NCBI RefSeq assembly: GCF_048128805.1 | Contig: NC_136003.1 | Span: 24,022,840-24,086,839 of the forward strand | Source: Centroberyx gerrardi | Lineage: Eukaryota > Chordata > Actinopteri > Beryciformes > Berycidae | Reading direction: 5' to 3' | DNA: 64,000 bases | Shown: positions 36,405 to 62,692 of the stretch, one piece after another | Layout: each line of letters opens with the position of its first letter | How positions within the stretch are numbered: the first letter of the stretch is position 1 | Translations under genes and position numbers: made by a program | Notes under the pieces: model-generated | What the model saw: the letters and a program-made list of their open reading frames with translations, nothing else | What the model was told of the DNA's origin: nothing | Databases searched by the model: none

Positions 36405-36868
36405 CGGTTGGTATTTGAAATAATTCACACAGTTCATTTCTAAAACATGTCATGTGTCTCAGTGAAAGCTGTCACTTGAACGCACCACAGCCAGCCTGGA
36501 CCGTGGCAGATCCGTGCTGCCTCCCTCTCTCGGTGACAGCAAAATTACCATTGGCTTCCTCTGTTCAGCGTCAGTGGAGAGGGCTGGCCCTGAGCAGGAG
36601 TTTATTGTCAGGAATGTGTAGTAGCATTCAAACCAATTTACCGCACCGAGTCTGTCACAGCCGCTCCTGCAGGGTATCTTTCGTCTTGTTTGGGACGCGT
36701 TCAGTCTCCGTAACCTGGATTATATTACATCCCCCGGTGCTTTGGGACAGCTGCTGTGAAGTCGCCCGTTTTATCATGCAAGCATTTACTTGATCAAGTC
36801 AGAAAATCGTCTTTATTTTTTGTTTGGGGGTGGAAGAAGGTTGTTTTACTTCAAGCAACGGCCGCAAT

Positions 36869-50316
<13,448 letters not shown>

Positions 50317-51940
50317 ACGCCGCGGGCGTCTGCGTGTGGTGGGGGAAGAAATGTAACGTAAAAAGAGACTGAATGAACTCAAACCCGCAGAACGGACGCT
50401 GAGAAGCCGGCTTGGTCTTGAATGTGATGCAGGGCCATGCTATGTGGATGCTGTATGCGAGCTGTTTGCTGCTGCTGCTGCTACTGCTGTGACAGATGGG
50501 ATGTCCGTGAGCTGAGCTGTGTGTAGTTTGATGCCTCTGTGTGCGAGTGTGTGAATAATACTGATGCTACTCCATGCTGATGGATGTGATTGCATGGGAG
50601 GACTCTGAGAGGGATGAATACACAGGAAGGAGCGGAGTAGGCACGGCGCTCCACCATGAAGACGGAGCTCTATGTCCCGGGACTCCTGCCCACTCAGTGG
50701 AAGAACTGAACTGGGCTTGTCCCAACCTGCCTCTGGACTCACTCTGGTTCCTGTCTTTCTTACCCGAATAACCTTTTGAACTGGGTTTCAGAGGAGAGGC
50801 AGTTTTCCTCCAGGGGAAATGACTTCACTCACCATGCGCTCTCATCAAACCTACTTTTGCTTTAGCTGTGGGCTGACCCAGACATGCCTTCTGCGATGCC
50901 TTTTGTTATGTCGATGATGAAGGAAGCAAAGGGTTCGGACAGATGGTCCTCCTCGGCAAAGGAATTAAAGTAGAGGAGAGCGCCTGATGCAGAAGCCAGA
51001 CACTGTTCCCACTGTCTGATGTGTTTATTTATCTGTGTGTGTGTTTGTTAAACCACTTCTGCCCCTTAAATATACAAAGCCACATCAATGGCCAAGTCTT
51101 AGACATAAGTAGTAGCATTGTTATTTTTAAGGACAATCTTGAGCACTTTTTATTTTGTTATTGGACTTCAATGTAATAGTGAGAAACCAAAGGCTCAAAA
51201 AGCACAAAGTCACACAATGTACTGTACATATTAATCACCTTCCACCGTCTGTTGTTGTTGCATCACCCTTTTCCACACCCTTTTCCACAAAGTGCCACTT
51301 AGTCAACCACACTTCTGTGTTGAGATTTCAGATTTTTCTTTTCTCTTTGTACAAACTATTTTTGCTATTGCACAAGTTGCACAAGTTTCTTTGTACTTAT
51401 ATCATTGTGAGGTTGCCATTTTGAAAACACCACTATAGATTTCATGCTCTTCAAATGTTGTGAAAAGATCAGTCTTGGGAAGAGGGAATGGCAGGGCTTG
51501 AAAAACATCAGTATAATGTTGTTATGATTATTGTAATGTCTACAACAATGAGATACTCAGAGACCTTGACTCTCGAAAGGCCGTGTGTCGAGCCTGGTTG
51601 GACATGTGATGTTTTGCCTTCAGATGCTACGGAGCAGAGGGGTTGCTCTTAGGAAGACTTTCTCAAAGAAACAAAAAAAAAAAAAAAAAAAGTACTGAAA
51701 TGTATATTATGTGGTAGTGTTAAGATTAATCTGTAAAGATGTTTGCTATTGTTTTTTTTTGTTTTTTTTAATGAAAGTGTGAATGTTAAAACATTATTGT
51801 ATGTATTTTTTTTTGTACATTGACTTTTTACTCATGAATTCCCATTCCTCTTTTTTTCTGCTCATGAATTTCAGGCAGGTTTGCACTTGTCCTTGTGGAC
51901 GTTACGTTAAAATGAATAAATGTTGATGGCATGCATTGCG
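50317..51940 (+). other. STK17 3' UTR with poly(A) signal at 51915-51920
   Basis: Non-coding sequence after the stop, ending with AATAAA at 51915-51920 ('aatgaataaatgttg'). It holds a CTG/GCT-rich patch near 50470-50490, a 20-odd base A run at about 51669-51690 and several T runs. The true cleavage site is inferred to lie 15-30 bases past the signal. Confidence 0.6.
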
Positions 51941-51984
51941 AAATGTGTCATAAGAAAAATACATATGCATTTTGTATCAAATTC

Positions 51985-51988
<4 letters not shown>

Positions 51989-52057
<69 letters not shown>
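51989..52057. repeat. Long (GT)n microsatellite
   Basis: About 34 pure GT units, beginning roughly 70 bases after the STK17 poly(A) signal. Confidence 0.95.
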
Positions 52058-52058
<1 letters not shown>

Positions 52059-53362
52059 TTTTATAGGAACAATAACCACAACAGATTTGATATTAATGCT
52101 TTAAGCCGCAATCAAAATACGTTAGGGGAAACTGTACTTACACAAATTTTCCAAACTATTAACCAGTTAAATTGCCTTTTTGCTGTCCTTAAAATACTGT
52201 AATTTGTCTAACTAAGACTACTTTACAGATTCTGCTACATCCAAACTACATTTGTGAGAAATTATTATTCTGAATGTCATATAGCTATAATGCACTCACA
52301 ATTAAACTTGCATTTAGTCCACAACATCTCGCTCAGTAACTTCCAGCCTCACCATCCGTCTCAACAAAGGCTTATGGGACAGCTGACGCTTCTGGTTTGC
52401 AACAGCTCTCAACAACAATTCAGAATTTTAGGACTTGCCGGATTGCAAGAATCTTATATTACATAACTTCCTAATTTGTTGTAGTCATTACAGATGTCCA
52501 TGACACATGAATGCTGTTGGGCCTGAGATCAGACAGCTTCTGTCTTAGATCACTTTTCTCACTTCTGCTTGCAAATGATGAGGAAGGCAGACAAAATCCA
52601 TCAAGGTTCCCAAGAAAAAGCCTAGTCAGCTGCCTTGATTTATTAATGTAGTGAAGTGCTGGGCAGAAGAATTACCCACTTGTGCACAGGATCAGTGACC
52701 ATGGTGAAATTAAATCTAATTTATGAAGGGATATATTACAGCAATAGAAATCGTTCTGTTAAGAATCATAATTCAGTTAAAGGTTGGTCAAATCAACCAA
52801 AATGGCAGATAGCTGATATTTTTTCATGAAGTAGAGCTATTAGTTATTAGATAATCCAGGAAAAGTTGTCTAAATTGAATATTGTCCATGAGTCTATTTG
52901 TGCCATCTTTGCCCTATTTGCTCATACTCCCAAGGAAAAATTTGTATCCAATATTTTGGCCTCATGATCATCATCATCTTTATGATTATGAAATGATTGG
53001 TTTATTCCATTTTGGTATAATGCTGATGATGAACAGTTGTGCTTTTCAGTGCATCTGGACTGTTGTTGTTAGATTACCTCAGTGCCGTAAGGGGAAAAGC
53101 AGATCTCATACCAGAGAAGGTTGCTCACGCTTGGACTGGACAATTTGTGAAGCATCTGCCTTTCCTCTCAGTATACGTAGGTCTATTTAGGGAAACAGTC
53201 TATCTTAAAGAAAACAAAGTTCTCTCTCGGGCCAGTCTTCCACAAATATCCAGCAGCCTCTCTTTACAGGAAATGCCAGTGTCCTGTGAAGAGGAACACA
53301 CAGTAATGCTTTCCACTCTAGTAAAGTCTCTCCCTCTCTCTCTTTCTCTCTCACACTCTCTC

Positions 53363-53402
<40 letters not shown>

Positions 53403-53775
53403 TCCTGCTTGTTTATTTGAGTCAGGTTGAACAATAGCCTCGCCTGCCAATATTCTGAATTCTTGCTTTAATGTGTCCTTCCTCCCCTGGTCGGCACTGG
53501 GCCAGTCCAGCTCCAGTGTGGCCAATAAGGGGGAAAGCGGGGCTCCCTGCAGGGTCGTGGTCCGGAGGCCCCGGCCCGACTGACCACTTCCCCCGAAGAA
53601 TATCCTGCTGCTGCATGGAGCGGAGGAATGCCAGAAATGTTCATAACTTGCCTCCTTCCTTTTTTCAAAAACTGTCCATTACGCCGTTATTCCCCCCGAT
53701 CCTCCTCATCCTTGTTAAATGGGGTTTGTTTTCTCAGTGGGAGGTGGTATTGTTTCCATACTGCTGCCCGCGCAC

Positions 53776-53807
<32 letters not shown>

Positions 53808-54834
53808 GCGCACACAAGCGCACAAGCATCCAGACCGATTGAAGTGGTTGATTTAGTGGCTGTTTCTCAGAAAGACTCTCAGGATCAGTTGTTGCGACTT
53901 TGATGTTCAAGGCTACCATTAGGAGAGGATTTAAGACAGATGGGGAGACAGTGTGCGCTATCTCCCCACTGAAGCTTTTAGGTGGGTGCACAGCAAAACC
54001 TCAACCAGAGAGGAACTGGCTTTGTAGCAGGAGAGCACTTGGCTCCTACAGACCCAAACAAATAAAGAGTAGTCCAAAGCTCAGCCTGACACACAGATAA
54101 CCTGCTCTCAACAATCCCAGCGGATTGAAGCTGAGGTCCCTCTTAATGGGTTTTGGAGGATCTAGTCATCTTTTCAATACCTATTCATCTCTCTTATGAT
54201 GGTAAGCTGGTTGCCTTAATATCACAAACATTGCCTTTTCTTCTCTTCTCTTTGATTCTTTCTTCTCTTCACTACACTAGCATGCACAAGACTAAACTTG
54301 GTTTGCGCTGGGCTGTAAGACATTTCTGCTGTAAGCCCTCAGCAGGCGTTTCATCCCATGCTGAGCAACCATGCACGACGAGGCTGTCAGCATCTCCGGC
54401 CGTCCCACCTTGATCCCTCGAGGTCCGTAAAAATCCGGAACAGGGAACCCGAAATGTAAAGCGCTTGGGAAGTTGCAGAAGCTATACCCTCTGGCCCTCT
54501 CATCAGCCACGCCGCGGAGGCCAAAAGTGATCCGTTATATAACCAACGGTCGACTGTGTTTGACAACAGGGTGGAATTTGACCGTGGGTTTCTCATCGAT
54601 GTGCCGCTGAAAGCTTGGGAACGCGCTACGCAAATGGGATCATGAGCGTAATCACCTGGCGTGCAAATATTTGTTTACATAAACCACTTTTCTTGGTAGT
54701 CAAATATTCTGTTATCTGAGTGCATGAGGACAGCAACTGGCGAGCTCTTTCTATGACAACCGGTCAGAAAGAGCTCATTATGAAGATGAAGATTATTTCA
54801 TCAGGGGGTTCTACTAATGGCCAAAGGACCACAC

Positions 54835-55140
54835 ACAGCCAAATATTTAAAAAAAAAGTACCACAAAGCATATCACAACTTACCACAGAGAACCCATAGC
54901 ATACCACAAAGTGCCACAAATAATCTGTACTGCATGACAGTCTACCTTTCCAAACCTCTTTATCCATTTTTCTTCAACTATTGGCACAAAGCGTGTACTG
55001 GTACTTCATGGTATACTTTGTGGTACTTTATGGTTCTTTGTGGCACTTTGTGGTCTGCTTTGTAGTTCAATGTGGTTCTTTGTGGTACTTTGTTGTACTT
55101 TGCGGCTCTGTGTGGTACTTTGTGGCACTTTGTGGCTCAG
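54835..55140. repeat. Two opposed arrays of a degenerate 'ACCACAAAG' repeat
   Basis: At 54835-54920 the text repeats variants of 'accacaaag/gcataccacaaagtgcca'. At 55000-55140 the reverse complement dominates ('tggtactttgtggt', 'tggcactttgtggt'), repeating about every 10-20 bases. The two arrays face each other across about 80 bases of unique sequence, forming a large imperfect inverted repeat. Confidence 0.75.
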
Positions 55141-55150
55141 ATATGTTGAT

Positions 55151-55213
55151 AATGACTGGTATTATGGGCACCACACATACCCATAATGTGTGGTGCCCAT
55201 AATACCAGTCATT
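55151..55213. repeat. Perfect 28-bp inverted repeat (hairpin, 7-base loop)
   Basis: The left arm 55151-55178 begins 'aatgactggtattatgggca'. The right arm 55186-55213 is its exact reverse complement. The loop is 'acccata' (55179-55185). It lies immediately right of the opposed arrays. Confidence 0.93.
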
Positions 55214-57174
55214 CAGGTTTTCATCCCAGCCAAACAATACACCATCTCATTACACTTACTTGTGAAATGTGCTGGTTGGAATGAAAACCTGCTAACTTTT
55301 GCCCTTTGACAGCACATGGTTGGAGACAGCCGCTCTAGGCCAACCTGCTGGCCCAGTGTATGGCCTATTTCCATCACTCCTAGGAGTCTAGATGAAGACA
55401 CGAAGGGAAGTGAATGTTCCCAGCTCCTCGTAGCGTTCCTCTCTCTCTCTCCTCCTGCCTGACCTCTCTCGCTCTGTTTGCCTCTCTCTGTCTCTTCTTG
55501 CTGCCGTGCTTTCACTCTGCCTGTCTCTCTCAATCTCCCTATCTCTAGATCTCTCTCAGTGCACCGGTTTTCTTAGAAGCGGTTCCCTCACACCTTACAT
55601 AATGGGGAAATTCCTTTACGCTTATGTTCCTGATTATACTCTCGTTATGGAGAGAGCGCACTGATGTCAGAGCAGTCAAGAGAAGGGGGATCAGAAAGTA
55701 ATCTATCCTCCAGGGTTTGGAAAACTTACGAGCTCACGACAGCCTACCTCTCCAGCCGTCCTCATCATTTATTCTTCAACTCTTCTCTCTGTAACAAACT
55801 TGGTCTCAGCTCACCTTTTCAACCTTTTGCATCACAGCCACAAATCCATCCATATGTCACCAGCGTCTGGCTGATAATCTCATTCGTCGCACCATGTACG
55901 GCTAACCAAAGAATTCTCATTTCATCCCTTTCGGAATGTGCTCAATTGACATCGTATTGACAGACTAAATAGGCTCTTGACACTCTCTGACCCTCTAATT
56001 TGGTATGTGCCTCGCCGTCGCTCCCTCCAAATTAGTTCACTCCTGTTACATTCCAGTGTTGACCTAAGGCAGCGTCATGAAATGCAAAGCTCTCGACGCA
56101 GACTTTCACAGGCAATCTTCGAGATCCACAAGAAACCCACTCTAAGTTCAAGTGCCGAGGCCTGTTGACGGTGACGGCTATCAGGGGCCGGTAGAAGCGG
56201 ACCTAAAGAGGATAGAAGACAGGGGATCATCTTTGGAAACATTCCCACAGTTAACCTGGGATCCTATCTCTCAGTCCCATAACGCGCTAGTATTTCATAT
56301 AGATAACAAGACGAACCATGACAAAACATGTTACTCCTCAAAGCCTGGCTGACATCCTCCATGTGCACCCCCTAGATGTTGACCGGGACGGACCATGGAG
56401 AACATTGCTTTCACGTGTCACTGCAATGCTTTCAAAAGAAAAGCAGAGAGAGAGAGAGAATTTCCAAAAGGGGCAAAGCACTCGTAACCGCTGGTAATAT
56501 GTTTCTCATGGTGGTGCATTCATAGCAGCGAGGGAGGCAAATGCCTTTGGTTACGCAGAGCTATTTATTCAGTCCCTGGAAACGGCTTGAGAACAACAAA
56601 AGCATTCTCAACAAAGAGTAGCGCGACCCGATGCTGCTGCCTGTTTTCCTCTGTCTGCGGTGTCCATATCCTGCCACAACGTGGGGGCACTACTGGCACA
56701 GAGCGCATTCAAAGCCATACAATAGGCATACTCAGCTTAGAGAGAGAACTTTTCAACTCAAAAGCTGTGTAAGGAACCCAACCAAAACAAGGGCCACTGC
56801 TAAGTCACTCCTTATACGGTTCAGTTTCACTGTGGGTAAAGCTCATGGAAAGAAACAAAAACACTGCCAGTTCTGTTGTTTGGATTGCAGGACGCTACGC
56901 ACACGAATGCACACTCACATGTAGTGTACACACACACACACACACACACACAAACATGTATACATGCACACACACACTCACAAACGTACCCACGTTGAAC
57001 TCTGTGGGCTGACTGTGTCTCTACAAGCCTGGGAGGGAGTCCAGGGTTTTCAGACTGACGGGGAACAGATTCTGGTGGTCTGGACCTGTTCGAGCTCTTG
57101 ATTTTCAACCCGCAGCACTCGCCCCGTTCACTACTGTACTGGGGTAGGGAATCGGTCACATACATGCACACACA

Positions 57175-57175
57175 T

Positions 57176-57250
<75 letters not shown>
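57175..57250. repeat. Long (CA)n microsatellite
   Basis: An almost pure CA run of about 76 bases, preceded by 'tacatgcacacacatg'. Confidence 0.95.
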
Positions 57251-57254
<4 letters not shown>

Positions 57255-57392
57255 AGCAAACAAACAAATGTGCTGTAGAGTGGAGTGAAGATGGCAGTCC
57301 ACATTTGTCCCTCAGCAATTCATTTCCCTCTGTTTCATTCGCTCACTCATCTTTCTCTTACTGCCTTCTACCTCCTTTATATCGAGTAACTT

Positions 57393-57595
57393 CACAGCAA
57401 AAAATGTCCATCTTAATAAGCTATTTAATCAAATATTGAATTTGAAAATCTTGTTTTTCTTAAAGCAAGTGAAAACAAATCTGCCACTGGGGCGAGATTT
57501 CACATGTCATTATATTGATGCTTTGTTTTGAGAAAAATAAGACTCTGGGACTCAAAACACGATTACATAACTTAAGATGGATGTTTTCGCAACGC
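57393..57595. mobile_element. hAT-like MITE, copy 3 of 3 (diverged)
   Basis: The left end reads 'cacagcaaaaaatgtcc', like copy 2. The interior 'aaagcaagtgaaaacaaatc' and 'tgccactggggcgag' match copy 1. The right end 'gatggatgttttcgcaacg' is decayed. Non-coding. Confidence 0.6.
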
Positions 57596-58688
57596 TCTCC
57601 ACTATCCTTCGGGAACGTAACGAGCCACACTTGTGGTCGGGCTGTCAAACAGGAGGCAATATAGATCTGGCATCTTATGACTCTCTGATATAACCTGTGC
57701 TAATGTGGTTCTCACACCCAAGAGGTAATTGTATTTGGAATAATGGTTTGGTTCTGGCAAAAGCTAGTGGTTTGGTGACATAACGTTCATTTTGCCTGAG
57801 TGAGGGTTTGTGTTGGCACTTGTTGACTTGATTTGTTGGCATTACTGGCTGTGGGCATGGGTGTGGAGGATGGGACGCCAGAGAACCAACAATAAACCTG
57901 CTGATTTTTCTGATGCCAGAGAGGAACTCGCTGATGCCTCCAGGAGTACTTTCAAGGTTGCCAGGAGCCTGGAACACTTTAATTAGTCAAAAAGGCAGTC
58001 ACCCCTCCTTTTATGTGACAGCCACTTGTTTTCTCTCTCTTCTGCTATTCCTTTTTGTGTTATGCAACTCTCCCCCACAGAGATATGGATGCATGTTTTC
58101 ATGCTTGCGTGTGTGTGTGTGTCTGTGTGTGTATGCCTGCGCGCAACATTGTCATTGCTGTCAGATTTTCATATTGTGTGAAGCTTCCTGATGTAATCGG
58201 CCAAATCGGTGTGTGAAAAAAAAAAACCTGGAAACAATGGCTGGGGGTCAGACAGGTCGTGGAAAACTGTTTCAGGGACAATGTTATCTGAAGACCTGGT
58301 AATAAAACCCCAGTGGTTTGGAAAGGTACAAACCCTCTGAGTAAAGAGAGGCTTCCTCTGTCCCAGACTCACCTGGGCTTTCTATGAGCCTAAGAGGCCC
58401 GCCTGTCAATCACGTCGGCATAAACAATTTTACTTTCTCTATCTCTTTCAATCTGTCAGCCATGATAATTCATGTGGCAGGTTGTGGCGGTTCGACAAGA
58501 CAGAAAGTGCATATTTTGTGTTGCAGATGGACGAAGTATGCAGCGCTGACAAAAATGAATGAGGCGTTCAGAGGAATGTCAAGTGGAAACAACACAGAGA
58601 ACTCGCAGCTAGGACAGATCGTCTCAGCTCTCTTTTCGTCACACTGAAACTCAAACACACTACAGGTGCTACAGTCACTTGAGTTAGA

Positions 58689-58691
<3 letters not shown>

Positions 58692-58733
<42 letters not shown>
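58692..58733. repeat. (GT)n microsatellite
   Basis: A pure GT run of about 42 bases. Confidence 0.95.
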
Positions 58734-58736
<3 letters not shown>

Positions 58737-59408
58737 ATCAAATCCAGGTTTACTCAGAGAAGGAAGGCATTTGTAAACTGGGCCAACATGGGCGAAGTTG
58801 GTCATTCTTTTGCACAGTCTTTCAAATAGCCTTCAGTTGAGGTTGTTTTTTAATTTATTAAATAGAAATGTTCTTTAGGACTATGTTTTTAAGTGAATAG
58901 GATTGTATTCAGTCTGTTTTACACAGTGCCACCTGTCAACATGAAAGATATTACAATATTAAGTGTCTGCTGCACGGTTCCAAAACAGCGCTTCAATATT
59001 TTATCATCTGTTTGTGCACTGACTGGAAGAATGTCTGCGGGTGGAAAACAACAGACAAACCTGAAGAAAAAGAGAACATCAATACTATTCCAAAGCTGCA
59101 GAGTGTACCTTAGAAAGGAAAATCTTTCTCATTAGTCTGTCATCCCAGATGGATGTGTAAGTTTGAGTCATGAGTTTAGGCGGCCAGAACGCAGCGGATC
59201 CAGATTCCACACAGTGCAAGGAACAGTTTGGGCTCTTTGGGCTGTGAGCACTGTGGCCAGTCACACTAATATACACACATATTATTCAACATACAGCAAG
59301 GTACAGCATGGATTGGTCTTTGTAATGTATGGGATGGTAAATAGATTGTGATATACAACATTACACAGTGCAGATCTTTGGTCGCCAATGGCATAGCTGT
59401 CTCTAATT

Positions 59409-60006
59409 CAGTGGTTCTTTACCTTTTTTTTTTTTACCCCCCTTTCCCCTGACCGGCACTAATAACTGACCACTGATTATGTATATACAGTACATATATA
59501 TATATTATTCTTTGCATTTATTTGCATTTTTGCACTGTCTCTATTTACCTTTATTTTTTATCTTATTACCTCTTCTCTTTATTATCTTCTGTACTTATTT
59601 TTCCCTGGTACCGTTCTGCCAGTTGCTGCTGTGGCACCCGAATTTCCCCAAGGGGATTAATAAAGTGATATCTTATCTCATCTTATCTTATCTTATCTTT
59701 TGGCTTGTGACCCCTTAAAACGAAGGGATGTCTACTTGCGACCCCCGTCACAAGCGTGCAGAGTTCAACCAAAGAACGATTTTCCCTTTTTATTTTGTTT
59801 CATTTGATTCAATATCAGAGGAGGCCTAGAGGCTGAAAACTATTCAGTATTTCACAAGAAAAAAAAAAGCTAAAATTTGAGAAAAATCAGAAAAAATAGA
59901 CATGATAATACATTTGTATTATAGAAATGTGCTTTTTTCCTATCCCATAAATCATCTTGTGACCCCCTGGGGTGTCCCAACCCCCCCAGGTAGAGAACAA
60001 CCGCTC
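59409..60006. mobile_element. hAT-like repeat with a nested LINE 3' tail
   Basis: The outer element begins 'cagtggttctttacc' and ends 'gtagagaacaaccgctc', imperfect inverted ends of the CAGTGGTTCTC type. It contains 'ggcttgtgacccc' and 'tcagaggaggcctagaggct', phrases of a common fish repeat. Between about 59440 and 59700 lies foreign text ending 'aatttccccaaggggattaa', 'taaag' and a (TCTTA)n run, the usual 3' end of a fish LINE. This suggests a LINE fragment inserted into the older DNA element. Confidence 0.6.
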
Positions 60007-61400
60007 AAATTGACTAATACAACATCCTGAACCTCAAAGTCCTGCTCTCTGTGCCTGGATCAAGAAAACTGAGAACACCAAGGCCTGTAGCATTAGAACA
60101 GCTGCAATAGCATCTCTCTTATCCCAAAGAAAAATCTATTATAACTTTAGGAGAAACACAACATTCCTACAGACGGTTTTGTGCCAAGCTAAAGTGCACT
60201 GCATATTTGCATTAGATAAAGGATCAAAATAATAAGCTCAGTCTCATTGGGGTTTATGCTTTGAAACATGACCACTGGAGAATAAAGGTCCCTGGAAGTG
60301 TAAACACAGCGGGATTTCTAGGACTCTTACGCAAGCTTGCCCTCACCCCTGCTTCTACATGACACGCTGGGAAATATCAAATTAAATGGGCCTGTTCAAA
60401 AAAATGTAAGATAAATAAAGAGCTCTATTATTACTATGGGCTGTTGTGGCTAATAGCAACCCCCCTAGCAAAAACACACATTCTTCCTAGGGAGGACATC
60501 GTGTTCCTCGTCCCAGAGCGGCTGAGGGCTTTTTTAGAGTCATTCCTCCCAAGGTGCCAATAGCATGAGACCCGGTCTCAGATTAGAACATGTGTGGGCA
60601 GAAACTCCTCAAGGACCCCACCCTAATTCCCTATATACTGTCATTCGTCATGGGCAAAATCATTTTAATTGTGGAATATTGTGGAAAGTTGAAAATTTCC
60701 TGCTTTCTTTGAAAGGACTGAGAAAGTCAACTGGACACTTCTGTTGGGGCCAATTCAAACATAATTGCTCGTAGACTAGATTATATTATAAGTGGCTTAC
60801 TTGAGAAAAGACCCATTATGTGAAAAATACATAACTGTACATCCTTTCCCAAAGAAGTCGGTGCTTCCTGGGGTAATTTCTTTTTTGTTGACTCTGGTAT
60901 CACCTTTCAGGCAAGTTCAGCAGTGGAACAGGTAATTAAAATAATCTGTCATGTGTAACTCAAGGTGCTTATATTTATATTACAACTTCTAACACACTAT
61001 AAGACATCCAGGAGAAGCAACACTCACTATACACAACATTTCTCATAAAGCTAACTTAGAAGTACACAGCATGCATCACTGCAACTGAAAACTCAGCTAC
61101 AAAGTCTTAGTCTGAAGTGAGTAAATCAATCCACAAGATCCAGTCTTGATTCTCAACAAAGGCCAGAACGGCCTGTCCAACAGCGCCATCCAGAGGAGTG
61201 CTGACACAGTGAAATAAGGCACAGAGGCATCGCTAACACTCCTCTGCAACCACCAGAGAGAGCTGTACTTATGTAAACTGTATACAAAACACTGGGCCTC
61301 TAAATTCTTCTTGGAAATAAACGCAATAAATAAAGACCAAGGCGAATTCCACGCTGGAGAAAAAGACAACCAATGCAGCAGTTAAACCAGGTCTTTCCAC

Positions 61401-61406
61401 TTTATT
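61401..61406 (-). other. Probable distal poly(A) signal of the V-ATPase subunit a gene
   Basis: The minus strand reads AATAAA in 'gtcaataaagtggaaag', with GT-rich text just after it. It lies about 1.2 kb past the stop at 62599. Other TTTATT occurrences (about 61829 and 62079) could be nearer alternative signals. Confidence 0.45.
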
Positions 61407-62598
61407 GACAGAGATGCGCAATTAAAGTAGGTGGTCATAGATGTAGAGGGACTGATTCCACTTTTATATCTGTGCTGTAGTCTGCCCTTCCCTCTCCCTT
61501 CTAAATGGGTCAAAAACATTGTAAACCTTTACATAAAAATTAAATCAACATAAGGAACAACAAGAATCAACGAGACTCACGATGTCAGATCATTTTAGCA
61601 TTCTGGATTATCACAGAAAATCCACCTATGTTACATAAATAACCTACACTAATATCCGACTATCCGGACCACATAAGAGAGAGATTCCCATTCATTTACT
61701 GCATATGGATGTTGAAAACGGATCAGTCAATACAAAGGGCATTAATGGTAATTTTAGAGCACAATGCAGGATAAAACAGTCGATTCAGCTTCATTTTCAC
61801 AGAACGGACTGAAATCTTGATGCATTTGAATTTATTCCCTTTGGACCTTTACAGTATAGCTGTGTGTGCGAGGTGTGTATGAAAATCTAAAAGAGGCATG
61901 TGTGTGTACGAAGTGGGTGTGTGTATGTATGAAATCAGATGAGCAGCTCTGTGAATATTGATTGTTGGTAAAGGACCAAGACAGAGAGAGAAAGGGACAA
62001 CCTGGATACAACAATGTGGGGCAGACATAGAGAAATTAAGTCCACACTAGCTCCTGTCTCTGGAGAGTAAGTTTTGTCACTTTATTCTGAAGCATCTATC
62101 GATCTGAATCAACAAGGAATCTGCAGTTATAACTGTGGCAAAGTAGACCTCATTTATAATGATCAGTAGTGCAACTCTCTCAGTGAGGATGAAGGACAAA
62201 AAAAAGCAGGTTTCATATGGAAAAAGATTGCATAAATAATATTAAACAAGAAAAAAAATTATAAAACAAGTACAAGGACATGACAGAGAACATATATTTT
62301 TCTGAGGAATGAATGAATAGCTGTATAGGGAAAATAATCAAGGATAGCTAGATATTATATCAATTTCTGAGTAGAATAGTTCCAGATCCAGATAGGTCAA
62401 ATTCTAAAAACGCTGAGAGGTTTAAAACAAATGGCAGACCTCAACCTCAACAGATGATCTCGGGGAGTGTCAATCATGTAGTTGTGGTAACACCCGGAAG
62501 GATGGACACTACGTCACACAAAAATCACTATTCAACACCACATAGCTTCTCAAGAGACAAGTGACATTAATTAACGGAAGAAGAAGAGTGGGCCGTGC
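61407..62598 (-). other. 3' UTR of the V-ATPase subunit a gene (inferred)
   Basis: AT-rich, stop-dense sequence between the stop codon and the distal AATAAA, with no repeat that I recognise. The extent is inferred from the signal position. Confidence 0.45.
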
Positions 62599-62692
62599 TC
62601 AGTCCTCAAACCTCCCCTCCAAGATGCTTTCGAAGGTGAAGGGGAGGAACTTGAAGCCCTGGCCGCAGTAGAACTTGTTCTGAAACTCCACC
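62599..62692 (-). CDS. atp6v0a1: V-type proton ATPase 116-kDa subunit a (a1-like), last coding exon only
   Basis: A 94-nt exon on the minus strand: an acceptor AG follows a pyrimidine-rich tract, one base completes a split codon, then 30 residues and TGA. The peptide starts [18 protein letters not shown] and ends [10 protein letters not shown]. This is the cytosolic C-terminal tail of the V0 subunit a, which follows the last membrane helix and the residues HW (TG|G split Trp, consistent with the phase). The subunit forms the proton half-channels of the V-ATPase in endosomes, lysosomes and synaptic vesicles. VEFQNKFY is shared by all vertebrate isoforms; GFKFLPF with an ending like E(H/S)I.EG(K/R)F is closest to a1. 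Isoforms a2 and a3 end differently; a4 is less alike. The preceding exon was not found to the right edge, so the gene continues beyond 64000. Confidence 0.85.

Larger units (their letters stand above)
12767..36868. other. Gene-poor interval between hsd17b1 and the STK17 gene
   Basis: About 24 kb in which I recognise no intact gene. It contains the repeats and the possible broken gene listed separately, several CA/GT microsatellites (about 25668-25693, 35283-35316 and 35883-35920) and A- or T-rich runs. TAATTA-rich stretches of balanced composition (e.g. 22600-23180 and 32460-32660) could be regulatory, but one sequence cannot show this. Long open frames here lack splice logic or homology that I can see. 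Confidence 0.5.
52058..61389. other. Gene-poor interval between the STK17 and V-ATPase gene ends
   Basis: No exon was recognised on either strand. It holds CA/GT arrays (53366-53396, 53770-53812, 56930-56952 and others listed), a GC-rich patch at 53480-53620, the hairpin and inverted arrays near 55 kb, and MITE copies. Because the flanking genes converge, it contains no promoter demanded by the annotated genes. Confidence 0.5.

Noticed and set aside
56827..57318. 163-codon minus-strand Cys/Val-rich frame
   Set aside because: It is produced by the (CA)n arrays at 56930 and 57175.
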